Below are positions 46,697 to 55,181 of a DNA stretch of 64,000 nucleotides, piece by piece; position 1 is the stretch's first letter, and every line of letters starts with the position of its first letter. Source of the stretch: CAWKGV01 sp963849305 (lineage in GTDB: Bacteria > Pseudomonadota > Alphaproteobacteria > Acetobacterales > Acetobacteraceae); the NCBI GenBank assembly GCA_963849305.1, contig CAWKGV010000006.1, forward strand, positions 248,001 to 312,000. Direction: 5' to 3'. Below the pieces are notes generated by a model. That model was not told where the DNA came from. It saw nothing but the letters and a program-made list of their open reading frames with translations, and searched no databases. The position numbers and the translations under genes are program-made.

Positions 46697-47073
46697 ATGA
46701 TTTTCTTTGCGTTTCCAATTTGGATCGATCCAAGCGTTTCTACTCCGAAGCCTTAAGCACGCTTGCGATCACGTTGTTGTTGGAAGTCACTGCCGAGCAG
46801 ACCGGCGGCGGTGCCCATGCCGGCTTCGGGGCGGAGGGTAAGCCGTTCTTCTGGATCGGCGACAGCGGACAACCAGCGGGGGGTGTGCATATCGCCTTCG
46901 CTGCCCGTTCGCGCGCGGATGTCAATGCTTTCTATAAAGCGGCCCTCAAGGCCGGAGGCAAGGACAATGGCGCGCCGGGGCTGCGGCCGCACTACCATCC
47001 TGATTACTACGGCGCATTCGTGCTCGATCCGGACGGGAACAACATCGAAGCCGTTTGCCATCAAGCGGAATAG
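46697..47073 (+). pseudogene. VOC-family (glyoxalase/dioxygenase-like) protein with damaged start
   Basis: The core reads SNLDRSKRFYSEALSTLAIT, GKPFFWIGDSGQPAGGVHIA, DVNAFYKAALKAGGKDNGAP and YYGAFVLDPDGNNIEAVCHQ, a full single-domain VOC protein with metal-binding-type residues. The expected start, ATG 46697 behind GAGGGA, is in another frame; one lost base near 46708 explains it. A TTG at 46720 would be the only in-frame start but cuts the first strand. About 117 residues are recognisable. Confidence 0.65.
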
Positions 47074-47103
47074 CATCAGCCGATCGAATGCACCGTGCTC
47101 GGG

Positions 47104-47286
47104 TTAGGTATGATCGGCCGACGGCGAGGGCCGTGTCTCCCGAAATAAATAAGCCTCAATGGCTAGAAACGCCACGACCGGGATCGCCGCCCCGACGAAG
47201 CCGCCGACTTCATAGCCGATCCGACCCGCCACATAGAGTAGGACAATCATCCTGAGCGCCATCCCCGGCGCACCCAGGCCCCGCAT
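47104..47286 (-). CDS. small membrane protein of unknown function
   Basis: A 60-residue frame with one or two hydrophobic segments (MALRMIVLLYVAGRIGYEVG and FVGAAIPVVAFLAIEAYLF) and a short polar tail. An internal ATG at 47262 is an alternative start. The sequence is not an obvious shadow because the opposite strand in this stretch is not coding, but no family is recognised. Confidence 0.4.
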   Translation of the reverse strand: MRGLGAPGMALRMIVLLYVAGRIGYEVGGFVGAAIPVVAFLAIEAYLFRETRPSPSADHT

Positions 47287-47737
47287 TGCGTCGCGCGGCG
47301 CTCGCGTATAAAGCCGCCCTTCTCGGATTCTGCATCATTCATGCCCGTAACCTACACACACCAAGCCGATTGTAACATTTGCATCAGTCGCTGCAACCCG
47401 AGCGCGGACTTCGAGGGCCGCGACAAGTACGCGAGTTCCCGCGCCTCGTGTTCGGACGGACGGGCGCCGAAATCCGGTATCGCCGTCGCACCGGCTTCTT
47501 CACCGACGGAGGGCGGTGATACCGATGCGCCTTGTTCTTTAATCGTGGGCCTTTCGGAAGTAGGGAATCGATGACTGGTCTGTCGCTTGTAGGTCAGCAA
47601 TGGGTGGATTCTTGTCCATCCGCTTTTGGCGCCAGCGACCTCAGAAGCGGACCCTTGTCAGTCGTCGATACTCGTGGAGTCCAACGCATGGGCGGCCGGT
47701 CGCACTTGGGCGGGCTCTTCACGAGGTTAAGGCTACT
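47287..47737. other. gene-poor stretch before the broken GST gene
   Basis: Short frames occur on both strands (for example a minus-strand frame 47352-47600), but none has a recognised domain, ribosome site or codon pattern like its neighbours. I see no convincing gene. The stretch lies within a decayed block (46697-50011). Confidence 0.5.
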
Positions 47738-48395
47738 ATGATCACACTCTATGGCTCGGACGTGTCTTCCGGCCTGTCATCGGGGAAACGAAAGACCTCA
47801 GGGTGCAATGGGCGCTGGAAGAAGTCGGGCTGCCCTACCGCGTCCACGGCTTGGACCACACCGGTGGCGAACTCGCTGGTCCCGCCTACAGTGGGATCAG
47901 TTGTTTCCATCTGGTGCCGGCCATCGACGACGACGGTTTCACAGTCGCCGAATCCGGCGCGATGCTGCTCTACCTGGCCGAGAAGGCCGGCAAGTCGATC
48001 CCGCTGATGTGCAGGGGCGCAGTCGGGTCGTTCAGTGGTGCTTCGCTGCGCTCAACACGGTCGAGCGGCCTCTGATGGAAATCCAGCTGATCGATAAGTT
48101 CGGCTCAGCTGGGGATGCCGAGAAGCGCCGAGCGGAAATGGTCAAGGAGGCCAACCGCTGGTTTGATGGACTCGAGTGCCGGCTGGAAGGTCGCGACTGG
48201 ATCGCTTGCGCCGACTTCACGATCGCCGACATCCCCCTCGCCACGGTTCTGCGTGATATCCGCAAGACCGATCTCCTCGCGCCATATCCGCGTCTGACCG
48301 CCTATTATGCGCGTGCGCTGGCACGACCGGCCTGGCGGCACACGCTCAGCCTGCACACCAAGCGTCTGGGCGTGGAGATCGCCGACATTCAGTGA
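47738..48395 (+). pseudogene. glutathione S-transferase, two frameshifts
   Basis: The three frames join as MITLYGSD, then RVFRPVIGETKDLRVQWALE with EVGLPYRVHGLDHTGGELAG and FTVAESGAMLLYLAEKAGKS, then ADVQGRSRVVQWCFAALNTV and the C-terminal alpha domain (YARALARPAWRHTLSLHTKR). One base is missing near 47760 and another near 48008. The N-terminal thioredoxin fold with the Glu-Ser glutathione motif (AESGAMLLYL) and the helical C-domain are both recognisable. In its present state it is not translatable. Confidence 0.8.
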
Positions 48396-48716
48396 GGTCG
48401 CGCGCTGTTGCGGATGTCGGCTGTGGGGCGCAAGCACGAGCGCGCTAGACGTCCGCTCGGGGTCGTGTGCAGTCCTACTGCCAGCAGTTTCTCTGTTCGA
48501 TCTGAGCGTCGTTTCTCCGTCCCGGCCTGCACGACAACACTGCGCCGCGCAGCACGGCCTGACGCTCGATCAGGTCGGGGCCTCTGTCCTGCCGGGTCAT
48601 GGTTCTTCCCGCGGTCTGATCACAGCCGCAACATGGCGTTGGGGAGGTCGGCATCCCCATATCCCGATCTCTCGTCACCATGGTCGGCCCAGGGTCAAGC
48701 CCGAGGACAGACTACG
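48396..48716. other. no recognisable gene between the GST remnant and the IS4-like element
   Basis: No frame with domain similarity or a credible start was found on either strand. It probably is relic DNA left by rearrangements around the insertion element. Confidence 0.5.
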
Positions 48717-50011
48717 CCACTGCTGTCCGGCTCATGGGTTGCATAGCCGTAGGCCGAGCTGGGGGTCCGGGCCGGCTCGCGGAGGCGGTTGTGGATCAAG
48801 CAGGTGATCGATCTGCTGACGAGCGAACAGGTGACCACGGATGGCGGTCAGCAGGGTGGTGGCAGAGTGCGCGGCTTGCCTTTTCGCCGCCTGCTTCACG
48901 TAGGCGAGCCGCACCAGGATGTAGGCGATCATGGCGGTCGCGATCTGGATGCGGACGGCGCTTTCGGTGCTACCCATGAAGCGGCTGATGCGCAGGTTCT
49001 GCATGATCCACTTGAAGAACAGCTCGATTTGCCAGCGCTCTTTGTAGAGATCGGCGATGACCTCAGCCGGGCTGTTCAAGTCGTTGGTGAACAGGCGCGG
49101 TGTGCGGCCGGTGCTGATGCGGATGACGGTCTCCCGGCCGATGCCGTCGAACGGGTTGCGCCGGCTCTTGGCGAGACGCTCGGGCAACCGGCCGGTGCGA
49201 TCGGATTGCACCGCCGTGCCGGGGGAGACCGACCGTGTTTCGACGTCGCGCAGCGGCGTGTTGCGCTTCAGTCGGGTGACGAATTCGCAGCCTTGGTCGC
49301 GCATCTGCGCCCACCAGCCGAAATCGTAGTAGCCGAGATCGAAGACGTAGATGGCGCCGGGCTCGATCGGCAGTCGCTGCTTGGCGGCGGTGATGTCGTT
49401 GACCTTGGCGGAGGTGAGGTCGAAGTAAACCGGCTGACCGGCACGGCGGTCGTAGACCACATGGATTTTGGCGGTCGGTTCGCTGCGATGCAAACCGATC
49501 CACCTGCGCATCCGCAGACCGAGATTGACCTGCGTGCTGTCGATCAAGCGGACCACGTCGCCGATGTCGCGGCGCAAGGTGCGATGCAAGCGGGGCAGCA
49601 TCGTCTGCAAAAGACTGACGAACAGACCCCGATCGCGGCGACGATTGGCATCGGCGAGCGTGGAGCGCCGCGGGGTCGCGCGGCCCATCAGCCGCAACGG
49701 GCCGCTGCCGGGAAGCAGCCCTGCCACGGTTTGCCGCAGGCGCCGTGGAAGCCGCCGAGTGCGACGCCCAGCATCGCCATCAGATGGTCCCGAGCGCCAA
49801 ACGACCGCGCCGCCGCATCCACGCCGTATTCACCGGCCAGCCGCTCGAACGTGTCCCCACGGAATCTCCTGGACCAGTTGCTCGAACGCGGTAGGCTGGT
49901 GGCGCATGGCATCGGTCCCTGCTGCGGTGGATAACGTTGGCGAACGTCTCTCCCGCAGTAGAATCAATGCCATGCGCCAGAACAAGCAGAAAATGTGCCG
50001 GACAGCAGTGG
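48717..50011. mobile_element. IS4-family insertion sequence with inverted repeats
   Basis: The ends match as inverted repeats: CCACTGCTGTCCGGCTCAT at 48717 and CCACTGCTGTCCGGCACATT read inward from 50011. They enclose one transposase gene on the minus strand. I see no clear target duplication, so the copy may be old or rearranged. Confidence 0.75.
48732..49907 (-). pseudogene. IS4-family transposase, frameshifted near the N-terminus
   Basis: The start MRHQPTAFEQLVQEIPWG (ATG 49907) continues in a second frame as DTFERLAGEYGVDAAARSFG and ARDHLMAMLGVALGGFHG, and then in a third as AGLLPGSGPLRLMGRATPRR to the end. The long third part holds the DDE core with RLIDSTQVNLGLRMRRWIG, VFDLGYYDFGWWAQMRDQG and the YREK-like block ADLYKERWQIELFFKWIMQN. 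Two shifts, near 49850 and near 49735, stop normal translation, so the element is not autonomous. Confidence 0.85.
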
Positions 50012-50103
50012 AGTGCTTCAAAGGTGACCTGCGTCACAGCCGAGCAGAGCAGAGCCTTCTAATCTGAAGGCAGGTCGGTAGGACGCAGACCCAGGAGGAT
50101 AAC

Positions 50104-50491
50104 ATGCGCAAGCTGGTTCAGAGCCTCGGTACTAGCATCGACAGCGATTTTGGCTGGTGCATCGGTTGCTGCCGCGCGGCCGGGTCCGCTGTCTGTTGCT
50201 TCCATTTCCGAGATTGGCAGCCCAATCGTATTGGTCCGCGGTGGGGGTGGCATGGGCGGCATGAGCCGAGGCAGCACGGTCGGCATGAACACCGGAAGTG
50301 CGGTGGGCATGAACTCGGGCAGCGCGGTCGGTATGAACTCGGGGAGCGCGGTCGGTATGAACACGGGCAGTGCCGTGGGCATGAACTCGGGTAGTAGCGC
50401 GGCGGTCATGAACACGGGTGGCACGGTTAGTACGACACGTTGTACCGACCCGGGATCACGCAATAAGCGCGGGTGCTCGGACTCGCGGTAA
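50104..50491 (+). pseudogene. small secreted protein with GMN-T/S-GSAV repeats, one-base frameshift
   Basis: An AGGAGG site precedes ATG 50104. The first frame gives MRKLVQSL; one extra G at 50128-50129 shifts it, and the continuation VLASTAILAGASVAAARPGP completes a perfect signal peptide. The mature part reads SPIVLVRGGGGMGG and then five near-identical octapeptides (GMNTGSAV or GMNSGSAV), followed by MNTGGTVSTTRCTD. Length is 3n+1. No family is recognised; it is a Gly/Ser/Asn repeat protein likely exported. The frame on the other strand is a shadow of these repeats. Confidence 0.6.
50282..50377. repeat. four tandem copies of a 24-bp coding repeat
   Basis: Units begin GGCATGAAC or GGTATGAAC and encode GMN(T/S)GSAV. 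The four units differ at a few third positions only, and a fifth degenerate copy follows. Low divergence shows recent expansion. Confidence 0.9.
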
Positions 50492-50534
50492 GCCAAACGG
50501 AGTTGAGGCGGCCTTGACGCGTAGAAGCCGCGGC

Positions 50535-50585
50535 CGACAGCCTCCCCTCCCCTTGCGGGAGGGGCTGGGGGAGGGGTCGACCAGA
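50535..50585. repeat. single copy of the GC-rich palindromic repeat
   Basis: CTCCCCTCCCCTTGCGGGAG followed by GGGCTGGGGGAGGGGTCGAC and CAGACAG matches the unit at 35971-36092 almost exactly. It lies between the repeat protein and the Pepco-like gene. Confidence 0.8.
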
Positions 50586-50613
50586 CAGAAGCCGTCGGCC
50601 AAAGAGGCCGTTG

Positions 50614-51006
50614 TTAACCGGCCGTCTGTTCATGCACCACGGCGCGTTTGAAGCTGAGCTTGATGCCTCCCTTGCCTTCAAGCTTGCCCCCGCTGCCGAG
50701 AATGCTGACCTGTCCTTCCGAACTGACTTCGATCGACAGCTCGACCTGCTCCAATGACAACCCGGTCTCGCGGCGCGACTGATCGAAGACATCGCCGACG
50801 ACGGCGATGAGGTTGCCGATTTGCTGCTTCAGCTCCTCGGTGCTGATCTGCACCCGGTGGGTCAGGCTTTTCCGAACGGCCTGCACGGCTCCCGACCCAA
50901 AACCGCCTCCGACATCCTCGGAACCGCGGCCGCCCTCAACCACCCCCACCGTTTCACTGGTTTCGACCTCCGTCACGAACCAGAGTCCCGCCCGATCGTC
51001 CGCCAT
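50614..51006 (-). CDS. Pepco-like (peptidase-co-occurring) domain protein
   Basis: The 130-residue protein has an N-terminal region (MADDRAGLWFVTEVETSETV) and a C-terminal domain with IEVSSEGQVSILGSGGKLEG and KGGIKLSFKRAVV. The pattern of an SxEGxVxxLGxGG segment followed by a short strand resembles the small Pepco/trypco-type domains that accompany peptidases in conflict systems; the exact family needs a profile search. It lies 17 bases downstream of the caspase-FGE gene on the same strand, which supports a joint function. Confidence 0.6.
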   Translation of the reverse strand: MADDRAGLWFVTEVETSETVGVVEGGRGSEDVGGGFGSGAVQAVRKSLTHRVQISTEELKQQIGNLIAVVGDVFDQSRRETGLSLEQVELSIEVSSEGQVSILGSGGKLEGKGGIKLSFKRAVVHEQTAG

Positions 51007-51023
51007 GTGCTGCACTCCTTGTT

Positions 51024-53048
51024 TCAGACCGTGCAAACCACCCTCAGCCCGATGCGGCCCTGCCATCCCGTCGAGCCAGGGGGAATGAAGTCGCGGTAGG
51101 CGGAGCGACAGATCGCCGGATTGTGCGACCACGAGCCGCCGCGCAGCGCTCTCGGGCTGTCCGGCGGACCCGCGAGGTTGGGACTGCCGTCCAACGGTGT
51201 ATCGGCATAGTTGTCGCTCAACATGTCGAGGCAATACTCCCAGACATTCCCATGCGTGTCGTATAGGCCAAACCGATTGCGCGGGAATGTCCCCGGACGC
51301 GTCGTCGTTCCCCGGAAAACCCCGGTCGGTCCCTGACCGTAAGCACCTGACCGGTATGTTGCACCGGCATAAACATCGGTGGCGATGCTCTTGCCGTCGC
51401 TCTCCCCGCACACGGCACCGCCGGTTCCGCAATAGTTCGCCAGCTCGGGCGTGATCGTCGGACCGAAATGAAACGGCCCGGTGGTGCCTGTCCGGCACGC
51501 ATATTCCCATTCGGCCTCGCTCGGCAGCCGATACGACCGCCCGCTGATCGCCGTGAGGCGGAGGCAGAATTCCTCCGCCTGATTCCAGGTGATACTCTCG
51601 ACAGGAAGATCGATCCCCCGAAAAAAGGATGGGCTTGGGTCCAGGTTTCGCCGGATCGGATCAGGATGAGCCATAACCACGGCGGACCATTGCGCCTGAC
51701 TGACGGGCGAAGCACCGATGAAGAATGGAGAGAGAATGACGTGGTGCTGCGGGCCTTCGTTGGGCTGCCTCTCCGGTTCGTCGGGCGGCGACCCCATCGT
51801 GAAACTACCGCCTGGGATTGAAACCATTTCCATTCCACCGCCGAAGGGGAGCGCTTCGGTGAATGTCGCGGCAGTGTATGGTTGGGGCGGTTTGCGTGCC
51901 CCTTTCTCGTCTACCGTGGCGACGTCGAACGAAATGGGCTTTAGCGCCGGCGGCCTGGACAAGAGCCTGCGCATGGTAGGCACGGCAACGGCAACTCCGG
52001 TCGCCGCCGCGGCGAGCGCGGCCATTCCCCCTGCCTGCCGCCGCGTCAGCCTGATTTGCCAAGCCGAACCCCGCCGGCCTAACTCGCCTGCTCGGGCAGC
52101 CGGCGCGATGGAAGCGCCGGATGCCGGCGCGGGCGATGCGGTTTGTCTGCGCGCAAGTCGCTTGATGGCTTCATGCGCTTGTGAGTCGACCGGCGAGACG
52201 GCGATGACCCGCCACCACAGTTGCTCGGCGGTCTCGAAATCGCCATTCGCCTCCGCCTGAAGGGCATCAAGCTTGATCGGCCCGAGGTCCGACAGGCTCG
52301 CGAGCTTGGGCAGCAGGATCAGATGCTGCTTTTCGATCGGTTCGGCATGGGTGTACGGCGTCTGCCGCGGCTTGCTGTATTTGCCGCACAGCTCCGGTAC
52401 CCGGAACCGCAGATGCTGATCAAGGCGCTCGACAGTGGCGCAGTTGGCCTTGCCTTGCAGCCGCAATCCTTCCAGGAGTGCATAGGTAAAGGCGCCATGC
52501 TGCAACTCCGCGATCTCATACGAGCGCTCGTTGGGGCTGCAGGAGGCTACCGTCACGACACCTGCCTGGCGGTCGGCGCCAATTCCCTGCCCATCGCGCG
52601 CACCCTCGTTCCGGCAGGCATCCAGCAGCAGGAGCACATTTTCCGCACCGCAACGCCGCAGCCGTTCCGCGACATAACTGACCGGGATCGCGGTCTCTTC
52701 GACATTGCCGGGATCGGCATCGATCGGCATCAGGTAATCGCGGTCGCGCTCGCGCCTGCCGTGGCCGGCGAAGAAGAACCAGAAATTGTCACTGGGCTTC
52801 AGAAATCGTTGCTCAAACCTGATGCGCAGGAACCGACGCAAGGTGCCGCCACTGGGAGTCGAGCGAATCGGCTCGCCGAAATCGGTCTGTATCGGCGGCG
52901 CGTTTTCAGCGAAGAAATACACCTTGTCGAAACGAGCGTCCTTCTCGAAGAAGTCGCGCAGCTCCTCCGCGTCGCGGCTCGCGTATTGCAGCGGTTGCAA
53001 ATTGTCGTATCGGTCGATGCCGATGCATATAGCCCAGTTCTGGCTCAA
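51024..53048 (-). CDS. caspase-family peptidase fused to a formylglycine-generating-enzyme (sulfatase-modifying) domain
   Basis: The 674-residue protein starts at TTG 53048. Residues 1-245 form a peptidase C14 (caspase) domain: the catalytic His in FWFFFAGHGRRERDR (about 96) and Cys in VLLLLDACRNEGARDG (about 145). A linker with Ala/Pro-rich sequence leads to a membrane segment (about 340-358), then an FGE/SUMF1 domain from about 405 (MEMVSIPGGSFTMGSPPDEP; SYRLPSEAEWEYACRTG; LYDTHGNVWEYCLDML; RALRGGSWSHNPAICRSAYR). Such fusions are reported as bacterial orthocaspases. The anchor suggests the FGE domain faces outside. Function is unknown, with conflict or cell-death roles plausible. Confidence 0.9.
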   Translation of the reverse strand: MSQNWAICIGIDRYDNLQPLQYASRDAEELRDFFEKDARFDKVYFFAENAPPIQTDFGEPIRSTPSGGTLRRFLRIRFEQRFLKPSDNFWFFFAGHGRRERDRDYLMPIDADPGNVEETAIPVSYVAERLRRCGAENVLLLLDACRNEGARDGQGIGADRQAGVVTVASCSPNERSYEIAELQHGAFTYALLEGLRLQGKANCATVERLDQHLRFRVPELCGKYSKPRQTPYTHAEPIEKQHLILLPKLASLSDLGPIKLDALQAEANGDFETAEQLWWRVIAVSPVDSQAHEAIKRLARRQTASPAPASGASIAPAARAGELGRRGSAWQIRLTRRQAGGMAALAAAATGVAVAVPTMRRLLSRPPALKPISFDVATVDEKGARKPPQPYTAATFTEALPFGGGMEMVSIPGGSFTMGSPPDEPERQPNEGPQHHVILSPFFIGASPVSQAQWSAVVMAHPDPIRRNLDPSPSFFRGIDLPVESITWNQAEEFCLRLTAISGRSYRLPSEAEWEYACRTGTTGPFHFGPTITPELANYCGTGGAVCGESDGKSIATDVYAGATYRSGAYGQGPTGVFRGTTTRPGTFPRNRFGLYDTHGNVWEYCLDMLSDNYADTPLDGSPNLAGPPDSPRALRGGSWSHNPAICRSAYRDFIPPGSTGWQGRIGLRVVCTV

Positions 53049-53050
53049 CT

Positions 53051-53152
53051 CAGCAGCCCCCTCCCAAGCCCTTCCGCAAGGGAAGGGGAGGCTGTTGGCC
53101 GCTGCTTCTGCTCCCCCGCCCCTTGCGGCAGGGGCCGCAGGGTCAGACAGCG
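53051..53152. repeat. diverged pair of GC-rich palindromic repeats
   Basis: CCTTCCGCAAGGGAAGGGGAGG and, downstream, CTCCCCCGCCCCTTGCGGCA form two stem-loops of the same type as at 35971, with a CAGACAG-like end at 53144-53150. The pair sits between the caspase gene and tRNA-Gln. Confidence 0.7.
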
Positions 53153-53155
53153 CCG

Positions 53156-53229
53156 TGGCTGGGGGACCTGGATTCGAACCAAGGCTGCCCGGTCCAGAGC
53201 CGGGAGTTCTACCGCTAAACTATCCCCCA
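53156..53229 (-). tRNA. tRNA-Gln (anticodon CTG), with encoded CCA
   Basis: Read on the minus strand it starts TGGGGGATAGTTTAGCGGTA. The acceptor stem TGGGGGA pairs with TCCCCCA, the anticodon stem is CCCGG/CCGGG around the loop CTCTGGA with anticodon CTG, and the TTCGAATC loop has its usual stem. The discriminator G is followed by an encoded CCA at the 3' end (53156-53158). All arms are complete. Genomic islands often insert beside tRNA genes, and an accessory block ends here. Confidence 0.93.
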
Positions 53230-53334
53230 TCGCCCTTACTGGCGCGCTTTGAGCTAGCATGACCGTTCGCCGTCGGCAACACGTCTGCCGAGAACGCTCG
53301 TCGCCATCGCAACCCAACCCCGAGGTCGCCCGCC

Positions 53335-54054
53335 ATGATCGCCTTCCGACCGGCCCCCGCCTCCCTGCCGCCGGGCCAGCGTATTTACGCGGTGGGCGAT
53401 GTGCATGGCTGCCTCGACCGGCTCCTCGCCATCCACTTCGCGATTGCCGAAGACCTGATCGACCGCCAAGTGGATCACGCGACCCTCATCCATCTTGGCG
53501 ACTACGTCGATCGCGGGCCGGACAGCGCACGGGTCGTCGCCGTGCTCGCCGATGGGAACGTCCCGCCCGGTATCAGCGCGACCGTGAACCTTGCCGGCAA
53601 CCACGAGGATATGATGTTGTCGGCCTTGGCCGGCAGCGGCCCGGACGCGGTCGGTCTGTGGCTGCTCAACGGCGGTTCCGCTTCGCTGCGGAGCTGGGGC
53701 CTGCCCCGGACAGGCGATCCCAGCGACTGGGCCCGCCTGATCCCGCCCGCACACCTGAATTTTGTGCGCAACCTGGCCGTGATGCACCGGATCGGCGACT
53801 ATGCGTTCGTCCATGCCGGTGTCTGCCCGGGTATCCCGCTGGGCGAGCAGTCCCGCCACGACCTGCTCTGGATTCGCGAGCCGTTTCTCTCTTCGCCGGA
53901 CCCGTTCGAGGCGATTATCGTGCATGGCCACACGCCGATGCTGAGCCCTGTCGTGCGATCGAACAGAATCGGCATCGACACCGGCGCCGTCATGGGCGGC
54001 TATCTCACTTGTGCCGTGCTGGAAGCCGACCGAGTGGGGTTCATCACACGCTGA
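53335..54054 (+). CDS. calcineurin-like metallophosphoesterase (PPP-type)
   Basis: The 239-residue protein has the metallophosphatase motifs AVGDVHGCLDRLLA, LGDYVDRGPDSARVVAV, NLAGNHEDMM and the His of IIVHGHTPMLSP, spaced as in bacterial serine/threonine or diadenosine-tetraphosphate phosphatases. It binds two metal ions and is cytoplasmic. The protein and substrate specificity cannot be decided. It is 106 bases downstream of the tRNA on the opposite strand and 92 bases upstream of the kinase gene. Confidence 0.9.
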   Translation: MIAFRPAPASLPPGQRIYAVGDVHGCLDRLLAIHFAIAEDLIDRQVDHATLIHLGDYVDRGPDSARVVAVLADGNVPPGISATVNLAGNHEDMMLSALAGSGPDAVGLWLLNGGSASLRSWGLPRTGDPSDWARLIPPAHLNFVRNLAVMHRIGDYAFVHAGVCPGIPLGEQSRHDLLWIREPFLSSPDPFEAIIVHGHTPMLSPVVRSNRIGIDTGAVMGGYLTCAVLEADRVGFITR

Positions 54055-54146
54055 GCGTGTGTGCTGCTCGGCTTTCCGCGCCTCGCCCTCTCGCCATCGC
54101 TTTATTGCATTGCACACAACGTGCTCGCGTTGCTACGGCGTGTCTG

Positions 54147-55181
54147 ATGAGCACCCGGGCGCCCGACACCGCCGCCGCCTCCGACCTCGCCGATGCGGTC
54201 CACCGCCTCTCGCGCGCAAGCGCGCTGGTGGTCGGGGATGCGATCCTGGACCGCTATGTGTACGGCGAGACCGGGCGCAGCCCCCCGGAAGAGGCCGCTC
54301 CGGTGCTGTTGGAACAGCGTGAGGTGGCGATGCCGGGCGGAGCCGGCAACTTGGTGCGGCATTTGACCGCCCTCGGGGTCGCGGTGGCATTCATCTCGGT
54401 CGTGGGTGACGACCAGACTGGGTCCGACCTGACGGGCCTTGTTGGCGGCCAGCCGAATGTTGAGCCGTGGCTGCTGGTGGAGGGCGGCCGGACCACGACG
54501 GCGAGGACGCGCTATTTCGCTGGAAGTCGGCAATTGCTGCGGGCCGACCGGGAGCAGACCGCGCCAATCGACGAGCGGTTGGCCGACCGTATCCTGCGCA
54601 TCGCCCGCGACAGCGTGGCGGCAACAAGCGTCACTGTGCTCTCTGATCACGGCAAAGGGCTACTGGCCGGCCCGTTGGCGGCGCAGCTCATCGCGGCCGC
54701 CCGCCAGGCGGGGCGCCGCGTGATCGTGGACCCGGCGGGCCGCGACTTCGCGCGTTATGCCGGGGCAGACCTCTTAACGCCGAGCCGGCAGGAGCTTGCG
54801 GACGCAACGGGGCTGCCGACCGACACGCGGCCGCGGATCGTCGCCGCGGCTCGCGCTATGCGCGAGCGGCATGAGTTTGGCGCCATTCTAGTCATCGGAG
54901 CGGAGCATGGCATGGCCCTGATCCGCTCCGATGACATCCGGCATTTTCCACCGGCGCCGGCTGGGTCTCAGAGCAGTTCGCGGACCAGTGACAGGGTGCT
55001 CGCGACGCTCGTCGGCGCACTCGCGGCTGGGATCGACCTCGCGGACGCGGCACAACTGGCAAGTCTCGCGGATGGGATCGTCGTTGGCGTGACGGGGGGC
55101 ACCTTGCCCCGGCAGGCCGATCTGCTGGCGGCCATCTCGGCGGGTCGCCACGACATGATCGAACAGTCAGTGCCTATCTGA
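54147..55181 (+). CDS. PfkB-family sugar kinase, HldE/RfaE domain-I-like, with altered catalytic motif
   Basis: The 344-residue protein resembles the D-beta-D-heptose-7-phosphate kinase part of HldE: LVVGDAILDRYVYGETGRSP, PEEAAPVLLEQREVAMPGGA, GNLVRHLTALGVAVAFISVV and LLTPSRQELADATGLP. In PfkB kinases the anion-hole motif is GAGDT; here the aligned segment is RTSDR, keeping only the Asp. Activity is therefore uncertain. The gene is convergent with hypB and overlaps its end by 15 bases. With the SIS isomerase inside the hyp operon it suggests a heptose-phosphate link. Confidence 0.75.
   Translation: MSTRAPDTAAASDLADAVHRLSRASALVVGDAILDRYVYGETGRSPPEEAAPVLLEQREVAMPGGAGNLVRHLTALGVAVAFISVVGDDQTGSDLTGLVGGQPNVEPWLLVEGGRTTTARTRYFAGSRQLLRADREQTAPIDERLADRILRIARDSVAATSVTVLSDHGKGLLAGPLAAQLIAAARQAGRRVIVDPAGRDFARYAGADLLTPSRQELADATGLPTDTRPRIVAAARAMRERHEFGAILVIGAEHGMALIRSDDIRHFPPAPAGSQSSSRTSDRVLATLVGALAAGIDLADAAQLASLADGIVVGVTGGTLPRQADLLAAISAGRHDMIEQSVPI

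Noticed and set aside
50282..50377. Possible CRISPR array
   Set aside because: The units are contiguous 24-bp coding repeats without spacers.
50059..50496. 145-codon minus-strand frame rich in FMPTALP repeats
   Set aside because: It mirrors the 24-bp repeats of the plus-strand secreted protein, which has the better ribosome site and signal peptide.
53259..54146. N-terminal extension of the kinase frame back to 53259
   Set aside because: That part overlaps the metallophosphatase in another frame and its translation is Arg/Pro-rich without motifs; the kinase starts at ATG 54147.
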